A stretch of DNA of 64,000 nt from Streptomyces sp. NRRL S-244. GTDB taxonomy: Bacteria; Actinomycetota; Actinomycetes; Streptomycetales; Streptomycetaceae. The stretch lies in contig NZ_JOCX01000027.1 of the NCBI RefSeq assembly GCF_000717915.1, positions 1 to 64,000 on the forward strand. Reading direction: 5' to 3'. The notes under the pieces are model-generated. The model was not told the origin of the DNA. It made no database searches and was given only the letters and a program-made list of their open reading frames with translations. A program made the translations under genes and the position numbers. Positions 11,168 through 20,293 of this stretch are shown here, in pieces; positions within the stretch are counted from its first letter, which is position 1; every line of letters starts with the position of its first letter.

Positions 11168-11802
11168 GCAGCAGGGACCGCATCCTGGGCCGGATCCGCC
11201 GCGCGACGGCGGACGGCGCCCCCGACCCCGCCGTCCCCCGGGACTACCTCCGGGTCCACGGGGCCCGTACCCCCGCCGGGACGGCCGACCTCCTCGCCGC
11301 GAACCTCGCGGAGTACCGCGCGAAGGTGCACCGCACCGACGCCTCCGGGATCGCCCCGCTCCTCGCGCGGCTGCTGGCCGGGCGCGGCGCCCGGACGGTC
11401 CTCGTCCCGTCCGGCCTGCCCCCGTACTGGCTCGCGGCGGCGGACGCGACCCGCATCGACGACCGTCCCGCTTCCACCCCGTACGAACTGGACGCGGTGG
11501 ACAGCGTGGTGACCGGCTGCGCCCTGGCGATCGCCGAGACCGGCACGATCGTCCTCGACGGCGGCCCCGGGCAGGGGCGGCGGCGCATCACCCTGATCCC
11601 GGACCACCACGTCTGCGTGGTCCGGGTCCCGGACCAGGTGGTGGACTCGGTCCCGCAGGCCCTGCCCCTGCTGGACCCGACGCGGCCGCTGACCTGGATC
11701 TCCGGTCCCTCCGCCACCAGCGACATCGAACTCGACCGGGTGGAGGGTGTGCACGGCCCGCGCACCCTGGAGGTGGTCCTGCTGACCGGACCAGCAGAAT
11801 GA
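11164..11802 (+). CDS. lutC: Lactate utilisation protein LutC (LUD domain)
   Basis: Small LUD-domain subunit of LutABC, 212 aa. The family signature AIAETGTIVLDGGPGQGRRRITLIPDHHVCVV is present near residue 125, as is the C-terminal WISGPSATSDIELDRVEGVHGPR motif. GTG 11164 overlaps the lutB stop (GTGA); its stop overlaps the next gene in the same way. It acts in the cytoplasm together with LutA and LutB in growth on lactate. Confidence 0.93.
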   Translation: MSSRDRILGRIRRATADGAPDPAVPRDYLRVHGARTPAGTADLLAANLAEYRAKVHRTDASGIAPLLARLLAGRGARTVLVPSGLPPYWLAAADATRIDDRPASTPYELDAVDSVVTGCALAIAETGTIVLDGGPGQGRRRITLIPDHHVCVVRVPDQVVDSVPQALPLLDPTRPLTWISGPSATSDIELDRVEGVHGPRTLEVVLLTGPAE

Positions 11803-12197
11803 GTGCCATGCCCGCATACATCGCGCTCACCGCAATCGTCGTCCACGACTACGACGAGGCCATCGACTTCTACACCCGCGCCCTCGGCTTCACCCTCGTC
11901 GAGGACACCGCGCGCCCGGACGGCTCCCGCTGGGTCGTGGTCCGCCCCGAGGGCGCCACCGAGGCGGCGCTGCTGCTGGCCCGCGCCAAGGACGAGGCCC
12001 AGAGCTCCCGCGTCGGCGACCAGACGGGCGGCCGGGTCGGCTTCTTCCTCTACACGGACGACTTCGCCCGGGACCACACCCGGATGACGGCGGAGGGCGT
12101 CCGCTTCCTGGAGGAGCCGCGCCACGAGGCGTACGGCTCGGTGGCGGTCTTCGAGGACCTCTACGGCAACCGCTGGGACCTCCTGGAGCCCGCGTAG
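11799..12197 (+). CDS. VOC-family (glyoxalase/bleomycin-resistance fold) protein
   Basis: Protein of 132 aa with two beta-alpha-beta-beta-beta modules typical of vicinal-oxygen-chelate enzymes (ALTAIVVHDYDEAIDFYTRA at the N-terminus, AVFEDLYGNRWDLLEP at the C-terminus). It is translationally coupled to lutC by ATGA. Placement at the end of the lactate operon suggests a dicarbonyl or methylglyoxal-related role, but that is inference; members of this fold include dioxygenases, isomerases and antibiotic-binding proteins. An in-frame ATG at 11808 is an alternative start. Confidence 0.85.
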   Translation: MSAMPAYIALTAIVVHDYDEAIDFYTRALGFTLVEDTARPDGSRWVVVRPEGATEAALLLARAKDEAQSSRVGDQTGGRVGFFLYTDDFARDHTRMTAEGVRFLEEPRHEAYGSVAVFEDLYGNRWDLLEPA

Positions 12198-12230
12198 GCC
12201 CCCTCCGGACCGGCCGCACCCTCCGCCGCT

Positions 12231-12749
12231 TCAGGCGGGGTCCTGCCGGTCCGGCCGGAACGCCAGCTGCGGAGCCCGGGCCGCCGCGTCGACCGCCGGC
12301 CCGTCGTCCACCCGCAGGGCCAACTCCCGGGCCCACCGGACCAGCCCCGGTACGTCGATCCCGTACGGACCCCCGCCCCGGGCGGAGGCCGTCTCCGGCA
12401 CGGCCAGGGCAAGGGCTTCGGCGCCGCGGCGCAGCAGGCGGGCCCCGCCGACGGCGTTCCCGCGCGCGGCGTGCGTGAGCCCGACCGCCAGCTGCGCGAG
12501 GGCCCGCCACAGCGGGGCGTCGGCCTCGGGCCCGGACTTCCAGGCGTCCTCGAACACCTCGTGCGCGTGGAACGGCATCCCGGCGTCCAGCAGCCGCTGC
12601 GCCTCGGCCACCGTCTCGGCCGGCGTCCGTACGACCCCCTCGGGCTGCCGCTCCACGCCCGGCTCCCCGTACGCCAGCGGCCGCCCCAGCCCGTCCCGGG
12701 GCCGCGCGCTGCGCGCCCGCCCCTCACCGTCCCGATCCCGTGCGTTCAC
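12231..12749 (-). CDS. DUF309 domain protein
   Basis: 172 aa. The core carries the DUF309 signature HAHEVFEDAWKSGPEADAPL followed by LWRALAQLAVGLTHAARGN and the GGARLLRRGAEAL helix. The family has an all-helical fold and no established biochemical role. GTG 12749 has GGGAGGA about 6 nt upstream on the minus strand. The first 35 residues are arginine-rich and poorly conserved in appearance. It stands alone, convergent with the lut operon. Confidence 0.82.
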   Translation of the reverse strand: MNARDRDGEGRARSARPRDGLGRPLAYGEPGVERQPEGVVRTPAETVAEAQRLLDAGMPFHAHEVFEDAWKSGPEADAPLWRALAQLAVGLTHAARGNAVGGARLLRRGAEALALAVPETASARGGGPYGIDVPGLVRWARELALRVDDGPAVDAAARAPQLAFRPDRQDPA

Positions 12750-12857
12750 CCCGCCATCCTCCCTGCCGCCGGAAACCCGTGCATGCGCACCCCTCTACGT
12801 GGGGTAATGTTCTGCATGTGCCGCCGGGACGGGGGAAACCCCAGCTCAACGGCACAA

Positions 12858-12931
<74 letters not shown>

Positions 12932-13221
12932 CTTGTGTTTACACAGGTCGGAGGTCGTATCGGAAACATCCGGTACGGCCTTTAGATCGTTTTGGGGGCC
13001 GGTCGGAGACCCGGCGTGGTCTTCGCGGGATCGCTGCGGAGAGTCCAGCGGAAGGCCCCGGAACCCACACACGGGGAACACCCGTGAATCAGCCTGGTGT
13101 TCCGCCGGTCGGGTGGTCCTGCCCGCGGCAGAAACGATCACGCCCCTGACGGGCCGGGGACCGGTGGTCGGCTGGCTGCTGATCGGCCGATGTCGGCCGT
13201 ACCGACCGTGGGAGAGACATC

Positions 13222-14244
13222 GTGAGCATGTTCATCACCGGCGTACGCGGCGAGAGCGACGCGAAGCAGATCCGCGTCTACGAGCAGGGGGATCCGACCC
13301 CCGTGTGGACCTGGGATCCCAGCGACGCCGAGGCGCTCATGACCGACGAGGAGCGCGCCGAGTGCAGCGCGGTCCTCAACTCGATGCGCGAGTACGAGGG
13401 GATCACGGAGATCAAGTGGGCGGCCGGAGGGGCGAAGGTCGCCGCCATCATCGGCGGCGCCGCCGTCCTGATCGACTACGCCTCGAAGGCACTGCTCTTC
13501 GGCGCCTGCAACAACACCTCCATGCACTCCCTGGAGGTGCTTCCCGACGACCGGCTCGCGATCGTGACCAGCGGCCCGTACGAGAACGACGGGGTGTGGG
13601 TCTACGACACCAGCACCCGGATCGCCGAGCACCCCGTCCAGGAGCTGCCGGGACTGCGCTCCGGGCACGCCCTGGTGTGGGACGAGACCGAGCGCATGCT
13701 GTGGGCGGCGGGAGCCGACGTGTGGCCGGAGACCTCCGGGAAGGTCCACGGGCGCCTGGTGGGCTACCGGTACCGGGGCGACGCGGCCGAGCCGCTGTCC
13801 TACAGCAAGGACCGCGACTACAAGATGCGTGAGTCGAGGCAGCTGAGGGCCGAGTACCCGACGTGGAAGGAAGGCCCCCACGACCTCACCCCCGTGCCGG
13901 GGGAACGCAAGCTGCTCGTCGTGACCGACCTCGACGCCTACGAGTTCGACCTGGACGCGCTGGAGTTCGGCTACGACGTCGCCGACACGTACTTCAAGGG
14001 GTTCGCCACCTCGCCGGACCGACAGGAGGCCGGCATTCCGCGCTCCGGGTTCAAGAGCCTGTCCGTGGCTCCCACGGGCGTGGAGTACGTCTACACGGCG
14101 AACGACTGGCGGACGGACTTCACCACCCACGTACGGTTCTTCACCCGCGACGAGCAGGAGCCGGCCGAGGCCCTGAATCTGAAGGGCCTGGCATACAAGG
14201 CGCGTTGGTTCGACGAGACCCCCGGCTGGCCGGCCGCCCGCTGA
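13222..14244 (+). CDS. DUF6528 family protein (beta-propeller-like)
   Basis: 340 aa, no signal peptide or membrane helix. The sequence resembles the DUF6528 family and shows the spaced beta-strand blocks expected of a propeller (SMHSLEVLPDDRLAIVTSG, HALVWDETERMLWAAG, HDLTPVPGERKLLVVTD, KSLSVAPTGVEYVYTAND). Related proteins often sit near secreted or carbohydrate functions, but no role is established. GTG 13222 is preceded by GGGAGAG. It stands alone between the tRNA and the conservon. Confidence 0.75.
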   Translation: MSMFITGVRGESDAKQIRVYEQGDPTPVWTWDPSDAEALMTDEERAECSAVLNSMREYEGITEIKWAAGGAKVAAIIGGAAVLIDYASKALLFGACNNTSMHSLEVLPDDRLAIVTSGPYENDGVWVYDTSTRIAEHPVQELPGLRSGHALVWDETERMLWAAGADVWPETSGKVHGRLVGYRYRGDAAEPLSYSKDRDYKMRESRQLRAEYPTWKEGPHDLTPVPGERKLLVVTDLDAYEFDLDALEFGYDVADTYFKGFATSPDRQEAGIPRSGFKSLSVAPTGVEYVYTANDWRTDFTTHVRFFTRDEQEPAEALNLKGLAYKARWFDETPGWPAAR

Positions 14245-14675
14245 CCCGGGGAGAGGATGCCCGCACGTACGAGGCGAAGGTCTGCGGCGACGCCGTCCTC
14301 CTCACCGGCGCGACAGCCAGGCACGACGGCAAGACCGTCCACGCGACTGATCAAGTGACCCTCGGCGCCGCGACGCGCCGCGCCCCGACCCGCCCCCTCA
14401 TCCGCCGAGCTCCGGCAGGGGCGGGATCCGGCCGTTTCGCGGGGGACGGCTCGCGGTCCCGGGCGGGGTGCGAAGGCGGGTTCGAGCTGTGGTGGCCGGG
14501 GGGTCGGGGCGGGCACGGGCGGGGTGGCGGACCTGCGGGTTTCAGCCATATTACGGAGCGTCAACCTCCCGGCTCCGTCCGGATCATGACCTGCTGTCAA
14601 GGGCCGCGCATATAGACGCTAAGATTCCGGGCCGTTGTCATATGATCATTCGCTTTCGATCGTTTGAGGGTTCTG
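14245..14675. other. Gene-free stretch upstream of the conservon
   Basis: About 430 bp without a credible gene on either strand. The first 280 bp are featureless GC-rich sequence. From about 14545 the base composition drops sharply and AT-rich elements appear (CATATAGACGCTAAGATT near 14608-14627 and TTGTCATATGATCATTC near 14635-14651, which includes the palindrome TCATATGA). TAAGAT near 14621 is a possible -10. This is the likely promoter region of cvnA; no -35 of good quality can be assigned. Confidence 0.5.
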
Positions 14676-16379
14676 ATGGTTCGCGTGGGATCGTCGCCCG
14701 GAAGTCCAGGGCCCACCTCACCCGTCGTTTGGGCGCTGCCCGCCCTGCTGACCGCCGCCGTCGCGGCGTTCGCCGTGGTGCAGGTGTCCGCACCTGCCCG
14801 CACCCCCGTCGCCTGGGTGGGAGCCGTGGCCTTCGTGGCCGTCGCCCTGTCCTGCGGTGAGGCCGCCCGGCGCGGCAAGGCGGTCGCCGCGCTGCGGGCG
14901 ACGGTCGCCGCGCAGGAGTCGGCCCTGCACCGGCAGCAGGCCGAGACCGTACGACTCGCGCAGGAGCTGCTGCCCGATGTCGTGGAGCGGCTGCGCAAGG
15001 GCGAGTTCCCCGAGGAGGTGCTCGCCTCCCTGGAGGAGCTCGACACCCACGGGCCCGGCCTGACGCAGGAGTTCAGGGCGGCGCACCAGGCCGTGCTGCG
15101 CTCGGTGCTCGACGCCGTCGTCGCCGAGGAGGACCTGCGCGACTCCGCGCAGCGCGCCTTCGTCAACATCGCCCGCCGTGTTCAGGCCATCGTGCACCAA
15201 CAGGCCCAGGAACTGCGGGAGATGGAGGACCGGCACGGCCGCAGCCCCAAGGTCTTCGGCGACCTGCTGCGGCTTGACCACGGCACGGCCCTCATCGGCC
15301 GCCTCGCCGACTCCATCGCCGTGCTCGGCGGCGCCCGGCCCGGCCGCCAGTGGAGCAAGGCCGTCCCGCTGTACAGCGTGCTGCGCGGCGCCATGTCGCG
15401 GATCATCGACTACCAGCGCGTGGAGCTGCACTCCGTCTCGCAGGTCGCCGTCGTCGGCCCCGCCGTCGAACCGCTCATCCACGCGCTCGCCGAGCTCCTG
15501 GACAACGCGACCCGCTACTCCCCGCCGCAGACCCGGGTCCACCTGACCGCCGTCGACGTGAACTCGGGCATCGCCGTCGAGATCGAGGACGGCGGCGTGA
15601 GCATGAGCGAGGAGGCCCGCAAGCGGGCCGAGCGCATGCTCCGCCAGGCCCAGCAGGGCATCGACCTCACCGACCTCGGGGAGACCCCGCGCCTGGGCCT
15701 CGCCGTGGTCGGCCGGCTCGCGCAGGCGTACGACTTCCAGGTCTCGCTGCGCGCGTCCGCGTACGGCGGCGTACGCGCCGTGCTGGTCATCCCGCAGTCG
15801 CTCATCACCACGGCCGCCGCCGCGACCGGCGTCGCCCACGGCATCGGCACCGCCTCGGGCCCCCGTGCCGCCCTGCCGCCCGCCGCCGGCACGACCACCG
15901 GCGAGACCACGGCCGTGACCACCGCCGCGCCCGGGGCCCCGGACGTACGGCCGGAGCCGGCGCGCCCGGTCACCGGACCCCGGATGCCGGCCGCGCCCGA
16001 CGAGGTACCCGCCGTGACCGAGCGGACCCCGGGCGGCCTGCCGCAGCGCCGCCGCAAGACCCGCGCCGTGGCACCCGAGGCGCCCGCGGCCGCGGGCGGC
16101 GGCGGCACGGGCACCGGAGACCGGATCGTGGCGGCGGCCGAGGCGGCCGCGGACCGAGCCGGGCACGGGTACGCGCAGGAGACCGGGTACGCGTACGGAT
16201 CCGGACGCGCGCCCGATCCGGCGCCGGACCCGCAGCCCGAGGTACAGCCCGGGATGTGGCTGGCCGCCTTCCAGGGAGGCCTGTCGGGGGACAGCCAGAC
16301 CGCCGCGACCCGGAGCGGCGCAGCAAGCCAGAACACGGATGCCTCGCCGGCCTCGGCGAGCAAGGGGGAACAGCCATGA
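14676..16379 (+). CDS. cvnA: Conservon sensor kinase-like protein CvnA
   Basis: Membrane-bound histidine-kinase-like protein heading the conservon, 567 aa. It has two N-terminal transmembrane helices (PALLTAAVAAFAVVQV and WVGAVAFVAVALSCGEAA), a helical region, and a GHKL ATPase domain with N box ELLDNATRYSPP and a downstream GLAVVGRLAQAY box. The last 180 residues are a Pro/Ala/Gly-rich tail. CvnA proteins are proposed to act as receptors for the Cvn GTPase. ATG 14676 is chosen because GAGGG lies 5 nt upstream; a TTG at 14664 is in frame. Its stop overlaps cvnB (ATGA). Confidence 0.9.
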   Translation: MVRVGSSPGSPGPTSPVVWALPALLTAAVAAFAVVQVSAPARTPVAWVGAVAFVAVALSCGEAARRGKAVAALRATVAAQESALHRQQAETVRLAQELLPDVVERLRKGEFPEEVLASLEELDTHGPGLTQEFRAAHQAVLRSVLDAVVAEEDLRDSAQRAFVNIARRVQAIVHQQAQELREMEDRHGRSPKVFGDLLRLDHGTALIGRLADSIAVLGGARPGRQWSKAVPLYSVLRGAMSRIIDYQRVELHSVSQVAVVGPAVEPLIHALAELLDNATRYSPPQTRVHLTAVDVNSGIAVEIEDGGVSMSEEARKRAERMLRQAQQGIDLTDLGETPRLGLAVVGRLAQAYDFQVSLRASAYGGVRAVLVIPQSLITTAAAATGVAHGIGTASGPRAALPPAAGTTTGETTAVTTAAPGAPDVRPEPARPVTGPRMPAAPDEVPAVTERTPGGLPQRRRKTRAVAPEAPAAAGGGGTGTGDRIVAAAEAAADRAGHGYAQETGYAYGSGRAPDPAPDPQPEVQPGMWLAAFQGGLSGDSQTAATRSGAASQNTDASPASASKGEQP

Positions 16380-16783
16380 GCCAGCAGCAGACCAATATGG
16401 ACTGGATGCTCAAGGACCTGGCCGAGGGCGTCCCGCAGACCCGCCACGTCATCGTCCTGTCCGCGGACGGCCTGCGCATGGCGCAGTACGGGGCGGAGAC
16501 CGACACCGCCGACCGGCTCGCCGCCGCCTGCGCCGGACTGCAGAGCCTCGCCGGCGCCGTCGCCACCGAACTCCCGGGCAGCAGCGGCCGGATGCGGCTC
16601 GTCGTCATCGAGATGGACGGCGGCTTCTTCTACCTCATGGCGGCCGGGGCCGGCGCCTTCCTCGCCGTACTGGCCGACGAAGGCGTCGACGCCGGTCTGA
16701 TGGGCCAGCGGATGCGCGACCTCGTCGCCCGGATCGGAGAACACCTGAGCAGCCCGCCGCGCCGCGACGGGCAGCCGGCGTGA
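16376..16783 (+). CDS. cvnB: Conservon roadblock/LC7 protein CvnB
   Basis: 135-aa roadblock/LC7-domain protein. Members act as MglB-like partners of small GTPases. Family landmarks are NMDWMLKDLAEGVPQTRHVI, the LSADGLRMAQ strand and the GAGAFLAVLADEGVDAGLMG segment. The start overlaps cvnA and the end overlaps cvnC, so the genes are translationally coupled. It is expected to sit at the membrane face with CvnA, CvnC and CvnD. Confidence 0.93.
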   Translation: MSQQQTNMDWMLKDLAEGVPQTRHVIVLSADGLRMAQYGAETDTADRLAAACAGLQSLAGAVATELPGSSGRMRLVVIEMDGGFFYLMAAGAGAFLAVLADEGVDAGLMGQRMRDLVARIGEHLSSPPRRDGQPA

Positions 16784-17139
16784 GCAACCCGGGCGGGGAC
16801 TGGGAGGACGGCACTCCCGAGCGGCTGTACGTGATCACCGGCGGCCGGAGCGGCGATTTAGACCCCAGCCACCTCGACCTCGTCACGCTGATCATCGCCA
16901 AGTCGGGGCCCAGGCCCGGGATGCAGCCGGAACACGCGGCGATCATGCGGCTGTGCCAGTCGCCGCTCTCGCTGGCCGAGATCTCCGCGTATCTCGGCCT
17001 GCCGGTGAGCGTGGTCACCGTCCTCCTCGGTGACCTGATCGCCGCCAACCTCGTGCTCTCCCGCCCACCCGTCGCCCCCGCCAAACTCCCGGACCTGGCA
17101 CTGATTGAGGCAGTCATCGATGGACTTCGAAAGCTCTGA
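16780..17139 (+). CDS. cvnC: Conservon DUF742 protein CvnC
   Basis: 119-aa DUF742 protein, a winged-helix-like fold always found between CvnB and CvnD. Seen here: ERLYVITGGRSG at the N-terminus, the helix-turn-helix-like LSLAEISAYLGLPVSVVTVL and the terminal LIEAVIDGLRKL. GTG 16780 overlaps the cvnB stop (GTGA). The 3' end overlaps the start of cvnD by 20 nt. Biochemical function within the complex is not established. Confidence 0.93.
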   Translation: MSNPGGDWEDGTPERLYVITGGRSGDLDPSHLDLVTLIIAKSGPRPGMQPEHAAIMRLCQSPLSLAEISAYLGLPVSVVTVLLGDLIAANLVLSRPPVAPAKLPDLALIEAVIDGLRKL

Positions 17140-17740
17140 CCGGGCCACCGCGCCCCGGCGCGAGGACGCGCTGCCGGCCACGGCCGCCGCCGCAGTCAAG
17201 GTGGTGATCGTGGGCGGCTTCGGGGTCGGCAAGACGACCCTGGTCGGCTCGGTCAGCGAGATCCGGCCGCTCACCACCGAGGAGACGATGACCCAGGCCG
17301 GGGTCGGCGTCGACGACACGGCGGGGGTGGAGCGCAAGACCTCCACCACCGTGGCCATGGACTTCGGCCGCATCAGCATCAACCAGGAGCTGGTGCTGTA
17401 CCTGTTCGGCACCCCCGGCCAGGAGCGCTTCTGGTTCCTGTGGCGCGGCCTGTTCGAGGGCGCGCTCGGCGCGGTGGTCCTGGTCGACACCCGCCGGCTG
17501 GAGGTCAGCTTCGACGTGATCGGCCGGCTGGAGGAGCGCGGGGTGCCGTTCGTCGTAGCCGTCAACTCCTTCCCCGACGCGCCCGAGCACCCCCTGGAGG
17601 AGCTCCGCGCCGCCCTCGACCTGCCCACGGCCGTACCGCTGGTCTTCTGTGACGCCCGCCGGCGCGACTCCAGCCGCGACGTCCTGATGACGCTGATGCG
17701 CTACCTGCACTCCCTCGCCGCGACCCCGGAGGCCTCGTGA
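17120..17740 (+). CDS. cvnD: Conservon small GTPase CvnD
   Basis: 206-aa Ras-like GTPase of the conservon. P-loop GGFGVGKTT at residues 34-42, switch region FGTPGQERFWFLWRG (G3-like, with TPGQ in place of DxxGQ) and a VAVNSF segment where NKxD would be, a deviation typical of this family. Start ATG 17120 lies inside the cvnC coding region; the stop overlaps the P450 start (GTGA). It is thought to form a membrane complex with CvnA-C that cycles with nucleotide state. Confidence 0.93.
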   Translation: MDFESSDRATAPRREDALPATAAAAVKVVIVGGFGVGKTTLVGSVSEIRPLTTEETMTQAGVGVDDTAGVERKTSTTVAMDFGRISINQELVLYLFGTPGQERFWFLWRGLFEGALGAVVLVDTRRLEVSFDVIGRLEERGVPFVVAVNSFPDAPEHPLEELRAALDLPTAVPLVFCDARRRDSSRDVLMTLMRYLHSLAATPEAS

Positions 17741-19125
17741 GCACCACCCCCACCCACCAGCCGGGTCCGGCCGCCCCGCCGCCCGGCTGCCCCGCCCACC
17801 GGCTCTACGGAGCCGAGGCCGAGGCCGACCCCATGGGCCTGTACGAGAAGCTGCGCGCCGAGCACGGCGCGGTGGCCCCCGTCCTCGTCCACGGCGACCT
17901 CCCGGCCTGGCTGGTACTGGGCCACCGGGAGAACCTGGACGTGGCGCGCACCCCGTCCCGCTTCACCCGCGACCCGCGCCACTGGCGGGACCAGCAGGAG
18001 GGCAACGTCCCCCCGGACCACCCGCTGACCCCGATGACGGCCTGGCAGCCCGTGTGCCACTTCGTCGACGGCGTCGAGCACGAGCGGCTGCGCGGGGCGA
18101 TCACCGAGTCGCTGGAGCGCTTCGACCGCCGCGGTGTGCGCCGGTACGTGAAGCGCTTCGCCGACCAGCTGATCGACGCGTTCGCCCAGTCCGGCAGGGC
18201 CGACCTGGTCGCGGACTTCGCCGAGCCGCTGCCGATGCTGGTGATGACCCAGCTCGTCGGAGCGCCGGAGTCCTACGGACCGCGCCTCGTCGAGGCCGCC
18301 CGCGACATGATCCGGGGCACCGAGACGGCCCTCGCGAGCAACGAGTACGTCGTGGTCACCCTGCGGGACCTGGTCGCCGCCAAACGGGAGGTGCCCGGCC
18401 GGGACTTCACCACCTGGCTGCTGGAGCACCACACCGCGCTCGGCGACGAGGAGATCGTGGAGCACCTGCGGCTGGTGCTGATCGCGGCGTTCGAGACGAC
18501 CGCCAACCTGATCGCGAACACGGTGCGCATGGTCCTCACGGACCGCCGCTTCCGCGCGAACCTCTCCGGCGGGCACATGACGCTCCCGGACGCGCTGGAG
18601 CAGGTCCTGTGGGACGAGCCCCCGCTCATGACGGTCCTGGGGCGCTGGGCCACCGGCGACACGGAGCTGGCCGGGACGCCGATCAAGGCCGGGGACATGC
18701 TGCTGCTCGGCCTCGGGGCCGCGAACCTCGACCCCGAGATCCGGCCGGACGCGACCCTGCCCGTCCACGGCAACCGCTCGCACCTGTCCTTCAGCAGCGG
18801 CCCGCACGAGTGCCCCGGAGCGGACATCGGCCGGGCCATCGCGGACACCGGCATCGACACCCTGCTGACCCGGCTGCCCGACCTGGAACTGGCCGTCGCC
18901 GAGGACCAGCTCCAGTGGAAGTCCTCACTGATGTCCCGTCACCTGGTCGCCCTCCCCGTACGGTTCAGCCCGCGCGGCAGCACCGTCACCGGCTCCACGC
19001 CGGTACCCGGCGCCGACCGGCCGGCCGCACAGCCGCTGCGTACGGCCCCGCAAGCCGCCCCCGTCGCCGGGGAGCGGCCGGCGGGCCGGGGCTCCTGGTG
19101 GTCCCGCCTGCGCGGCCGCCGCTGA
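17737..19125 (+). CDS. cvnE: Conservon-linked cytochrome P450 (CYP157-like) lacking the ExxR arginine
   Basis: 462-aa P450 encoded as the last gene of the conservon, with GTG overlapping the cvnD stop. The heme-ligand loop FSSGPHECPG (Cys about residue 359) is intact. The I-helix reads AAFETTANL, with alanine in place of the usual glycine. At the K-helix, where ExxR is expected, the protein has EQVLW (residues 288-292; codons 18598-18612), placing tryptophan where arginine should be. CYP157C1 of S. coelicolor is known to have EQSLW at this place, so this is a family trait and not decay. The Pro/Ala-rich last 60 residues are an extra tail. Substrate unknown. Confidence 0.88.
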   Translation: MSTTPTHQPGPAAPPPGCPAHRLYGAEAEADPMGLYEKLRAEHGAVAPVLVHGDLPAWLVLGHRENLDVARTPSRFTRDPRHWRDQQEGNVPPDHPLTPMTAWQPVCHFVDGVEHERLRGAITESLERFDRRGVRRYVKRFADQLIDAFAQSGRADLVADFAEPLPMLVMTQLVGAPESYGPRLVEAARDMIRGTETALASNEYVVVTLRDLVAAKREVPGRDFTTWLLEHHTALGDEEIVEHLRLVLIAAFETTANLIANTVRMVLTDRRFRANLSGGHMTLPDALEQVLWDEPPLMTVLGRWATGDTELAGTPIKAGDMLLLGLGAANLDPEIRPDATLPVHGNRSHLSFSSGPHECPGADIGRAIADTGIDTLLTRLPDLELAVAEDQLQWKSSLMSRHLVALPVRFSPRGSTVTGSTPVPGADRPAAQPLRTAPQAAPVAGERPAGRGSWWSRLRGRR

Positions 19126-19138
19126 CCTCGGCGAACTC

Positions 19139-19167
19139 GGCGGCGCCCGGCGAAGCCCGGCGCCGCC
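19139..19167. terminator. Bidirectional hairpin terminator
   Basis: A 9-bp perfect stem GGCGGCGCC / GGCGCCGCC (19139-19147 and 19159-19167) encloses a short inner stem GGC-GAA-GCC. It lies exactly between the convergent ends of the P450 gene and the terpene synthase gene. There is no T-run, as is usual for Streptomyces terminators. Confidence 0.65.
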
Positions 19168-19171
19168 GCCC

Positions 19172-20290
19172 TCAGCGCGAGGAGTCGTCGAGCTGCTGCC
19201 ACCACCAGGCGAGGGCCGGGATCGGCAGCGGCTCGACGCTCGGGTCGCTGGGCTCGTCCCGCCAGGTGATGTCGAACGAGGCCCCCTCGACGGGAAGCGC
19301 GTTGCGGTTGCGCGGACTGGCGTAGCGCAGCGCCCCGTTGTGGTACGCGGTGTCTCCCGAGACCCAGTGCTCCACCGAGACGAGATGGCGCGCGAGCTGC
19401 TCGTCGGCGTCCCGCGCCAGCTGCTCGCGCAGCCTGCGGAACAGGGTCACCGACCGGTCCCGCAACGCGTACACGGCGGGCAGCGCCTCGGCGGGCGTAC
19501 AGCCCTGCTCCCGGGCCAGGACGTTGAGCAGGTTCTGCTCCAGCGGCTCCTGGTGGTCGTCCTTGTTGTACGAGAACACGTCGTTGTCGCAGGCGACGAT
19601 GAACCCGGCGGCGTCGGTCAGCGCCTGGACGGGCGGGGAGTACAGCACCTCGCCCGGTACGTGGATCCCGTTCGCGACGTCGCACCACGTGAGCAGGAAC
19701 CGGGTCGCGCCGACCGAGATGCGGGTCGAAGCGAAGTCGTTGAGGCCGGGCATGACGCCCTGCTCCTCCGCCGCCGTCCGCGCGGCGGCACCGAAGATCC
19801 AGTCCCGCAGGCCCTCGGTGAGGCGCTGGAGCTGCTCGGGGGTGAGCATCTCCCGCGTACGCGCCACCAGGTCGTCCAGCGCGGCCGTGTACGGTCCGGG
19901 CGGCAGCAGGCCGGCGCCGGGCACCTCCAGGGTGCGGATCATCCGCGCTCCGTGGTCGGCGACGGCCGCCGTACGCGCGGGGCCGGTGCCGGAGTCCTGC
20001 CAGTCGTCGGCGGCGAAGGCCCAGTAGCACCACTGGGAGAAGAGCAGCATCGGCTCCACATCGCCGTAGGGCACGATCCGGCTGACCATGTCGGCGCTGC
20101 GCGTGGCCAGTCCCCAGGCGCGCTCGGTGGCGTCCGGGTAGAGGCCGAAGGCGTCGATCCAGGCGATGGACCGCTCTTCGAGCTCGGCCGCCTTGGGATG
20201 GATCAGATCCCTCTCGAACGGCCAGTAGAAGGCCGGCAGCGGCCAGCCGATGCGGGAGGGGCGGGTGTTGTCGCCGTGGGCGGGGGGCAT
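19172..20290 (-). CDS. Class I terpene synthase, partner of the adjacent methyltransferase
   Basis: 372-aa metal-dependent cyclase. The aspartate-rich motif is AADDWQDSG (DDxxD, about residue 96). The pyrophosphate-sensing arginine lies in DFASTRISVGATRF. The NSE motif is NDVFSYNKD (about residue 226) and the RY pair is in NGALRYASPRNR. All catalytic elements are present. It is clearly different from the 2-MIB synthase at the left end. ATG 20290 lies 3 nt after the methyltransferase stop, so the two are co-transcribed. The inferred substrate is a methylated prenyl diphosphate made by that partner, giving a C11 or C16 product; the product cannot be predicted. Confidence 0.88.
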   Translation of the reverse strand: MPPAHGDNTRPSRIGWPLPAFYWPFERDLIHPKAAELEERSIAWIDAFGLYPDATERAWGLATRSADMVSRIVPYGDVEPMLLFSQWCYWAFAADDWQDSGTGPARTAAVADHGARMIRTLEVPGAGLLPPGPYTAALDDLVARTREMLTPEQLQRLTEGLRDWIFGAAARTAAEEQGVMPGLNDFASTRISVGATRFLLTWCDVANGIHVPGEVLYSPPVQALTDAAGFIVACDNDVFSYNKDDHQEPLEQNLLNVLAREQGCTPAEALPAVYALRDRSVTLFRRLREQLARDADEQLARHLVSVEHWVSGDTAYHNGALRYASPRNRNALPVEGASFDITWRDEPSDPSVEPLPIPALAWWWQQLDDSSR

Positions 20291-20293
20291 CGG

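Noticed and set aside
14664..14675. TTG 14664 as the start of cvnA
   Set aside because: No ribosome binding site precedes it, while GAGGG lies at the right distance from ATG 14676.
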